Below, one piece after another: positions 5,204 to 8,871 of a stretch of 8,871 nucleotides of DNA. Each line of letters starts with the position of its first letter. Position 1 is the stretch's first letter. The position numbers and the translations under genes are program-made. The stretch lies in assembly GCA_958402495.1 (NCBI GenBank), contig CATXTS010000084.1:1-8871 (forward strand), written 5' to 3'. Under the pieces are notes generated by a model. The model was not told the origin of the DNA, did not search any database, and saw only the letters and a program-made list of their open reading frames with translations. Source of the DNA: an uncultured Clostridiaceae bacterium. GTDB lineage: Bacteria; Bacillota; Clostridia; TANB77; CAG-508.

Positions 5204-6325
5204 ATGAAGAAAGAGACAGGAATAACACTAGTAGGCTTAGTAGTTACAATAGTTATATTAATCATTTTAGCAGGCATTAGTATGCAAATAACTATAGGAG
5301 AAAATGGCATTATTACAAAAGCAAAACAAGCTAAACAAAATATTACTTTGGCAGGAGAAGCAGAGGCTATGCAACTAAATCAGTTATACTATGAGTTAGA
5401 AACAGGAGGAGAAATGTCAGAAGATGAAGAGTCTACTAAAAAAGATGAGATTATAGCGTTACTGCAAAAACAAGTAGAGGAATTACAAAAACAAGTGCAA
5501 GAACTACAAACTGAAAATGCGGAACTAAAAAAACAGATAGAAAATTTAAATATACAAATTAGTAATTTGCAAAAAGAAATAGCGGATTTAAAAGCACAAA
5601 TTGCTTCAAAGGATATAGAGATAGCTAATTTGAAAAAACAAATAAATGAGAAAGAAGCAAAAATACAGGATTTACAAAATCAGTTAAATACTATCAATTC
5701 TTTGTTAGCCCAGACAAATGCGACAGCTGATAAAATCTTATCTGGTTATAAAGCCTATAGTGGAGGAAAATTATTAACAGGAACCATGGCTAATAAAGGA
5801 GCTATTAGTAGTAGTCTGAATTGTGGACAAAGTTATACCATTCCAGCAGGATATCATAATGGAGCAGGGAAAGTAACGGCCAATAGTTTAGCTAGCCAAA
5901 CGTCAGGTACTGCAACAAGTGATGATATTTTAACAGGGAAAATTGCATGGGTTAATGGAACAAAATTAACAGGAACCAATAGAGGATATGCGGCAGGGTA
6001 TGAAGATGGTGTTAATCATTCTAAAGTTAAAAGAGTAAAATTGGGTACTTGTTCTAATACAGCAACTTTTTCTGTAACACAATATGAGGGATGGAAGAAC
6101 TTTACGCAAGAGAATTTTGCTATGGTAATAACAGGGTTATCCATGAATGGTGGAAGTTGGGATAAAATAACAGCATATAACCAATCTGCAAGTATATCCT
6201 ACAATGCTTCTACAGGTGTTGTGAGTGTAAAGACAGCAAGGGGAAATAGAGAAGTGTATGTACAAAATGATGGTAATACTAGAGTGCAGACAGATGTAAT
6301 TTGTGACATATACTTATATTATTAA
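5204..6325 (+). CDS. Pilin-like surface protein 2 with coiled-coil stalk and phage tail-fibre-like repeats
   Basis: A 373-aa protein built as anchor, stalk and tip. Residues 1-27: MKKETG, then a hydrophobic helix starting ITLVGLVVTIVIL, with a prepilin-like cleavage site after Gly6; mature position 5 is Gly, not Glu. GENGIIT (32-38) is shared with its paralogues. Residues about 84-170 form an unbroken heptad coiled coil with mostly Ile at 'a' and Leu at 'd', and Asn105 at one 'a' position. Residues 172-260 contain two modules like Firmicutes phage tail-fibre repeats: ADKILSGYKAYSGGKLLTGT, and SYTIPAGYHNG...TSDDILTGKIAWVNGTKLTGT. A GYAAGYEDG linker and a roughly 95-residue beta-rich tip follow. 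Start: ATG with AAGGAGGA 3-4 nt upstream. Inferred: a rod-like surface adhesin or pilus component; ligand unknown. A bidirectional terminator follows. Confidence 0.8.
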   Translation: MKKETGITLVGLVVTIVILIILAGISMQITIGENGIITKAKQAKQNITLAGEAEAMQLNQLYYELETGGEMSEDEESTKKDEIIALLQKQVEELQKQVQELQTENAELKKQIENLNIQISNLQKEIADLKAQIASKDIEIANLKKQINEKEAKIQDLQNQLNTINSLLAQTNATADKILSGYKAYSGGKLLTGTMANKGAISSSLNCGQSYTIPAGYHNGAGKVTANSLASQTSGTATSDDILTGKIAWVNGTKLTGTNRGYAAGYEDGVNHSKVKRVKLGTCSNTATFSVTQYEGWKNFTQENFAMVITGLSMNGGSWDKITAYNQSASISYNASTGVVSVKTARGNREVYVQNDGNTRVQTDVICDIYLYY

Positions 6326-6334
6326 AAAATGAGA

Positions 6335-6374
6335 AAACTAGACTTTTTATAAAGTAGGATAAAAAGTCTAGTTT
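6335..6374. terminator. Bidirectional intrinsic terminator
   Basis: A perfect 16-bp stem (6335-6350 with 6359-6374) with an 8-nt loop between two convergent genes. It is followed by ATTTTA on the plus strand and by TCTCATTTTTT on the minus strand. Its plus-side arm overlaps the stop codon of the minus-strand membrane protein gene. Confidence 0.8.
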
Positions 6375-7419
6375 ATTTTACTCTATTTTTTAGAAATAGT
6401 GTTTTAATGATTAGAAATAATCCAATTATTATAAACATAAGTGGTATAAGAATCCAGAAGCCAAAGGAGGAAATAGTCTTTATCAAAGAACCAGTAGTAC
6501 CATTTTGAAACAAGAGAATGCCAATACCGATTATAGTAAATAGAATTCCCAAATAAATTCCAATAATATCTATTTTAAATTTGTCAAAATAACCTAAAGT
6601 AGATAGTGCTACAAGAATGAAAGTAAAAGAAACTAAAGTGAAAAATGCACCCATATATAGGAGACCATTGCCACGATTGCTTCCTACTAAAATAGATTCT
6701 TGAGGATTATCAGGATTATATTTTACTTCTCTAGTATCACCTTCATTAGGAATATAACTTGTTCCATAGTCTGTTTTGATAGTATACTCTACACCATTAA
6801 CTTGGTAAATATAAGTTAGGCTATAGGTAGTTCCTTCTTCATCATTTGAGTAAATATCGTAATGACTAAAATAGCCATTTGTAGGGGTATAACTTTTGGA
6901 TATTTCATTTAGTTTGTAAGTATCTGTAATTCCCCAAAATAACATAATAATTCCAGATAAAAAGCAGAATCCTACTAAAAATCCACTAGTTATTATTTTA
7001 ATATTATATTTTGTAACTCTTTTAATTTTTTTATTCGTTTCTTTCACTAGTTTATTTGCTGTTTTAAAGAAAGATTGATAGATAATATAGATGCCAATTA
7101 ACCAAAATGGAATAGAGAAAAGAGGAAGTAAATATTGTCCATCCATAAAACTAATGTAACACCAATAACCTAGAAAGCCAAACCAATAAAGTAGAAAACT
7201 GATAATGTAGATTTTGTTAAGTAAAGGGACAAGTTTAGTCTTATTTATCATAAAAAGGAAAGCTTTTATAAATTCTGTACAACTACAAATTAAAAAAGGA
7301 AGTATAATCATTCTATTAAAAAAATCAGGAGTCTTAATAAAAAAATGAAATAAAGGTAGAATAATAAAAAACAGTATAATGAATTTAATAATATAAGAGC
7401 CTTTATTTTTCATACCCAT
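6373..7419 (-). CDS. Multi-pass membrane protein with DUF3592-like domain
   Basis: A 348-aa protein with about eight hydrophobic segments: near residues 9-28, 36-57, 67-90, 97-116, 142-165, 252-273, 283-304 and 318-342. Between segments five and six lies a soluble region (about 176-246) with the DUF3592 pattern: YTPTNGYFSHYDIY, TYSLTYIYQVNGVEYT and a closing VKYNPDNPQES. That domain has no established biochemical function. The loop side is not certain but is probably extracytoplasmic. Start: ATG at 7419 with GTGAGGT just upstream; the ATG two codons later (7413) has equally acceptable spacing. Its stop lies within the shared terminator. It has its own promoter and no operon partner, so no pathway can be assigned. 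Confidence 0.75.
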   Translation of the reverse strand: MGMKNKGSYIIKFIILFFIILPLFHFFIKTPDFFNRMIILPFLICSCTEFIKAFLFMINKTKLVPLLNKIYIISFLLYWFGFLGYWCYISFMDGQYLLPLFSIPFWLIGIYIIYQSFFKTANKLVKETNKKIKRVTKYNIKIITSGFLVGFCFLSGIIMLFWGITDTYKLNEISKSYTPTNGYFSHYDIYSNDEEGTTYSLTYIYQVNGVEYTIKTDYGTSYIPNEGDTREVKYNPDNPQESILVGSNRGNGLLYMGAFFTLVSFTFILVALSTLGYFDKFKIDIIGIYLGILFTIIGIGILLFQNGTTGSLIKTISSFGFWILIPLMFIIIGLFLIIKTLFLKNRVK

Positions 7420-7457
7420 TTCTACCTCACTTTTAAATTAATATTTTTATGATTCCT

Positions 7458-7486
7458 ATAATAGCATATAAGAAGCAGTTTTTCAA
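7458..7486 (-). promoter_or_regulatory. Promoter of the DUF3592-like membrane protein gene
   Basis: On the minus strand: TTGAAA (7486-7481), 17 nt, TATTAT (7463-7458), with TGC immediately before the -10. It gives a leader of about 32 nt. It has the same -35 as the pilin promoters but a normal -10, which makes the GAAAAT of those promoters stand out. Confidence 0.6.
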
Positions 7487-7569
7487 CTAAGATTAAAGAT
7501 GTAATATAATGTTAACATAGGTTTAAATTGTAAAATTAATATTAAGATTACGAATTTTAAAATGAAAAA

Positions 7570-7802
7570 CAAAAAAATCGTGGAGGAAGTCATAATTATT
7601 AATCAAACTTACTTTTTTCATTGAATTCAAGTTGAAATAGACAATTAGCATGATACTTCAAATTGACGTATTCAAATTCACAAAATGAATAATGACTCCA
7701 CGACTGACAACGCTAACAAATACAATCGTCATAGTTCTCGATTTCTTTACATTCAAAGGAAGTGATTAAATTATATTTGTAAATGCTTGTGTTGTAAATG
7801 TT
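7570..7802 (-). ncRNA. Candidate structured small RNA (about 230 nt)
   Basis: No credible gene lies in 7420-7940. On the minus strand a promoter (TTGGTA 7838-7833, 18 nt, TATAAT 7814-7809) predicts a start near 7802. Downstream, TCGTGGAG (7703-7696) pairs perfectly with CTCCACGA (7585-7578), followed directly by seven Us (7577-7571). Inside, further paired segments continue inward with bulges: TCAT with ATGA; CAATTTGAA with TTCAACTTG (8 of 9). The result is one long bulged hairpin ending like an intrinsic terminator. An alternative is a small palindromic transposable element (MITE) of about 125 bp. A 24-codon ATG frame inside (7732-7658) has no good ribosome site. No known RNA family is recognised. 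Confidence 0.45.
7777..7800. repeat. 9-bp direct repeat
   Basis: TTGTAAATG occurs twice (7777-7785 and 7792-7800), separated by CTTGTG, so successive copies are 15 nt apart. It falls at the predicted 5' end of the candidate minus-strand RNA. Meaning unknown. Confidence 0.6.
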
Positions 7803-7808
7803 TTGACC

Positions 7809-7838
7809 ATTATATATAATTTTCTATGGAATTACCAA
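7809..7838 (-). promoter_or_regulatory. Candidate promoter of the structured RNA
   Basis: On the minus strand: TTGGTA (7838-7833), an 18-nt spacer and a perfect TATAAT (7814-7809). No gene follows within reach; the only structured element downstream is the long hairpin at 7578-7703. Confidence 0.45.
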
Positions 7839-7855
7839 AATTGTTGTAGTATGAA

Positions 7856-7888
7856 AAAGAAAAACTACTTCTTAAGATTAAGAAGTAG
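7856..7888 (-). terminator. Intrinsic terminator of the 127-aa protein gene
   Basis: CTACTTCTTA (7865-7874) pairs perfectly with TAAGAAGTAG (7879-7888) around a 4-nt loop. On the minus strand the stem is followed by TTTTTCTTTTTC. It lies about 50 nt beyond the stop codon of the minus-strand gene. Confidence 0.8.
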
Positions 7889-7940
7889 AAAAGAAAATTT
7901 GAATTTTCAAGTATCAAAATTTTCATTTTTTTAGTTTTGA

Positions 7941-8324
7941 CTACGCCACTGACATAAGCTTTTTTAAGCCATCACGCAAGGCCTTTCTTGTTTTCCATTC
8001 CTCATTTGCTTCATCGCCGTTAAAGACATTTTGAAAGTAGCTTTCGTCAGCTAGGGTAGAATAGACATTTGCAATTGCAATTCCAGCTTGCCATTCTCTG
8101 CCATCGGCTAAAGCATGTTCAATTCGCCAAATCAAATCAGAAATATAGTACATACCGTATAGGTCGAGATACTTTTTGCTAACCTCATCTAAGTATGTTT
8201 TTTCCTCTTGAGTTGGTTTGTAGCTGTCACCTTTTGTCATTAACTCAATAAGTCTAGGTTCTGTAACACATGCTTTGGCTAAAGCTTTAACCTCAGTGTC
8301 CCATAGTTTCGAAAATGCTGACAT
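7941..8324 (-). CDS. Unrecognised 127-aa helical protein with structured leader, possibly acquired
   Basis: A soluble, mostly helical 127-aa protein with no signal peptide or membrane segment: an N-terminal MSAFSKLWDTEVKAL helix, an acidic centre, then YGMYYISDLIWRIEHALADG and a basic C-terminal helix. I do not recognise the family. It is a well-formed gene, with AGGAGG 8 nt before the ATG, a consensus-like promoter upstream and a terminator downstream. Its base composition differs from the neighbours: two 60-base stretches counted by eye (7981-8100) are 38% and 43% G+C, against roughly 25-32% around it, with more GCC, GCG and CGG-type codons. This suggests horizontal acquisition or unusually high expression. 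It stands alone between a pilin-like gene and a candidate RNA, so context gives no function. Confidence 0.75.
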   Translation of the reverse strand: MSAFSKLWDTEVKALAKACVTEPRLIELMTKGDSYKPTQEEKTYLDEVSKKYLDLYGMYYISDLIWRIEHALADGREWQAGIAIANVYSTLADESYFQNVFNGDEANEEWKTRKALRDGLKKLMSVA

Positions 8325-8331
8325 AATCTTT

Positions 8332-8424
8332 TCCTCCTATTATTTATTTATAGTTTATAAATGAATATTCGGAGGACATTGCCCTCCGAAATACACGGAA
8401 GGCTATTCCTAAAAGGAACCTTCT
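8332..8424 (-). promoter_or_regulatory. Structured 5' leader with possible Shine-Dalgarno switch
   Basis: The predicted transcript begins near 8425 directly with a hairpin (GAAGG 8423-8419 with CCTTC 8402-8398, plus an inner TTCC/GGAA helix), followed by a GC-rich hairpin (TTCGGAGG 8390-8383 with CCTCCGAA 8375-8368, 7-nt loop). The 3' arm of the second hairpin contains TCCTCC (8376-8371), complementary to GGAGGA of the gene's ribosome site (8337-8332). The arm can pair with either partner, so the leader could switch translation on and off. No known riboswitch class is recognised. Confidence 0.5.
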
Positions 8425-8431
8425 ATAATAA

Positions 8432-8460
8432 ATAATACTACATTTTACATAAAATTGCAA
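8432..8460 (-). promoter_or_regulatory. Promoter of the 127-aa protein gene
   Basis: On the minus strand: TTGCAA (8460-8455), 17 nt, TATTAT (8437-8432). The predicted start, near 8425, coincides with the base of the first leader hairpin. Confidence 0.6.
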
Positions 8461-8482
8461 ATTTGAGCGATTAATAATATTA

Positions 8483-8498
8483 GTCGACACACTTCGAC
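8483..8498. repeat. Short GTCGA/TCGAC inverted repeat
   Basis: GTCGA (8483-8487), a 6-nt spacer and TCGAC (8494-8498); the same stretch also reads as TCGACA repeated directly. It is GC-rich against an AT-rich background, upstream of both the 127-aa gene and pilin-like gene 3. It could be a protein-binding site or an element end. Confidence 0.4.
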
Positions 8499-8537
8499 AA
8501 ACAAAGTAAACAGCAAGTTAGAATTTAGGAAACTTCT

Positions 8538-8551
8538 ATTGTAATTACAAT
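8538..8551. repeat. Perfect 14-bp palindrome before pilin-like gene 3
   Basis: ATTGTAATTACAAT reads the same on both strands and ends 3 nt before the conserved ACATAAAAC of the promoter module. Copies 1 and 2 of the module have no equivalent palindrome, so any operator role would be specific to gene 3. Confidence 0.45.
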
Positions 8552-8554
8552 ACT

Positions 8555-8595
8555 ACATAAAACAGATTGAAAAAAAGAAAAGTGAAAGAGAAAAT
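8555..8595 (+). promoter_or_regulatory. Shared 41-nt promoter module, copy 3
   Basis: ACATAAAAC (8555-8563), AGA spacer, TTGAAA (8567-8572), exactly 17 nt, GAAAAT (8590-8595). Same words and spacing as copies 1 and 2. The implied leader is about 93 nt and includes the 16-nt block at 8666-8681 shared with gene 1. Confidence 0.6.
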
Positions 8596-8695
8596 ATAAA
8601 AAAAGAAGCATATTAACATTAACCAAATAGTAATATGAAATGCAAGTATAAAGATTAAAACTGGAAAACATAAGAAAAAGAAAGGGAGAAAAAAC

Positions 8696-8871
8696 ATGCA
8701 AGGAAAATGGAAAGAAAAAGGTGTCACTTTAATTACGTTAGTAATCACCATTATTGTATTAATCATATTAGCAGGAGTAGCTATTAATGCATTGGTTGGT
8801 GAAAATGGTATTATCACACAGGCACAGAGAGCAAAAGAAGAAACAGAGAAAGGAAAAAAGGAAGAGGAAAG
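8696..8871 (+). CDS. Pilin-like surface protein 3, N-terminal part (3' end outside window)
   Basis: Fifty-eight codons are visible with no stop. MQGKWKEKG is followed by VTLITLVITIIVLIILAGV: a basic leader, Gly9 as a likely prepilin-peptidase site, and a hydrophobic helix. Mature position 5 is Thr rather than the usual Glu. ALVGENGIITQAQRAKEE then matches the motif of the two other pilin-like proteins, and a Lys/Glu-rich helix begins before the window ends. Start: ATG with GGGAG 7 nt upstream. The promoter module is the same as for genes 1 and 2, and its leader is closest to gene 1. Whether its C-terminus carries tail-fibre-like repeats, a coiled coil or something else cannot be seen. Confidence 0.75.
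   Translation, partial: MQGKWKEKGVTLITLVITIIVLIILAGVAINALVGENGIITQAQRAKEETEKGKKEEE

Noticed and set aside
7658..7732. 24-codon minus-strand frame (MTIVFVSVV...) as a type I toxin or leader peptide
   Set aside because: It is hydrophobic and within the candidate RNA, but has no convincing ribosome site and no charged tail typical of such toxins; too short to support.
8545..8817. Minus-strand open frame with a Phe-rich product
   Set aside because: It is antisense to pilin-like gene 3 and its A-rich leader; no ribosome site.
1..8871. CRISPR arrays, tRNA or rRNA genes, complete insertion sequences, integrase
   Set aside because: No regularly spaced repeats, no cloverleaf or rRNA-like stretches, and no transposase or recombinase motifs were seen on either strand.

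Overview
The window is AT-rich with strong AGGAGG ribosome binding sites and sigma-A-like promoters, and it carries an ECF sigma/DUF4179 anti-sigma pair. This points to a low-GC Bacillota genome, most likely a clostridium; the species cannot be read from the sequence. All functional names come from reading motifs by eye, with no database search.

Layout. (1) 1-569, +: the 3' part of a TipA-type regulator (TipAS ligand-binding domain), ending in a strong hairpin terminator. (2) 648-2196, -: a two-gene ECF sigma factor / DUF4179 anti-sigma operon. The sigma gene has a one-base frameshift that removes the end of region 4. (3) 2390-2698, +: a small single-domain O6-alkylguanine-DNA alkyltransferase homologue with the catalytic PCHR motif. 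(4) 2848-3777, +: pilin-like gene 1. (5) 3838-5001: a divergent, prophage-like switch with a CI/LexA-type repressor (-), a set of TRCGT-type operator candidates, a consensus rightward promoter and a small coiled-coil gene (+). (6) 5089-6325, +: pilin-like gene 2. (7) 6373-7419, -: a multi-pass membrane protein with a DUF3592-like domain. (8) 7420-7940: no gene, but a candidate minus-strand structured RNA with its own promoter and T-tract, plus a terminator. (9) 7941-8460, -: an unrecognised 127-aa helical protein of visibly higher GC, behind a structured leader. (10) 8555-8871, +: pilin-like gene 3, cut by the window end.

The most interesting theme is the three dispersed genes sharing a prepilin-like N-terminus (short basic leader, Gly, Ile/Val-Thr, hydrophobic helix, then a GENGIIT-like motif). 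Each is preceded by the same 41-nt promoter module: ACATAAAAC, 3 nt, TTGAAA, exactly 17 nt, GAAAAT. Behind the shared N-terminus the two complete proteins diverge. Gene 1 carries a module resembling phage tail-fibre repeats and a beta-rich tip. Gene 2 carries an approximately 80-residue Ile/Leu coiled-coil stalk, two tail-fibre-like repeats and a beta-rich tip. The inference is a family of membrane-anchored or pilus-like surface fibres with exchangeable tips under common control. A phage-type repressor switch sits between two of them; its S24 peptidase domain seems to lack the catalytic lysine and the usual Ala-Gly cleavage site.

The second theme is RNA. The 127-aa gene has a promoter whose predicted start coincides with two tandem hairpins, and one hairpin arm is complementary to the gene's own Shine-Dalgarno sequence, a plausible translational switch. 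A long bulged hairpin ending in seven U residues lies just beyond that gene.
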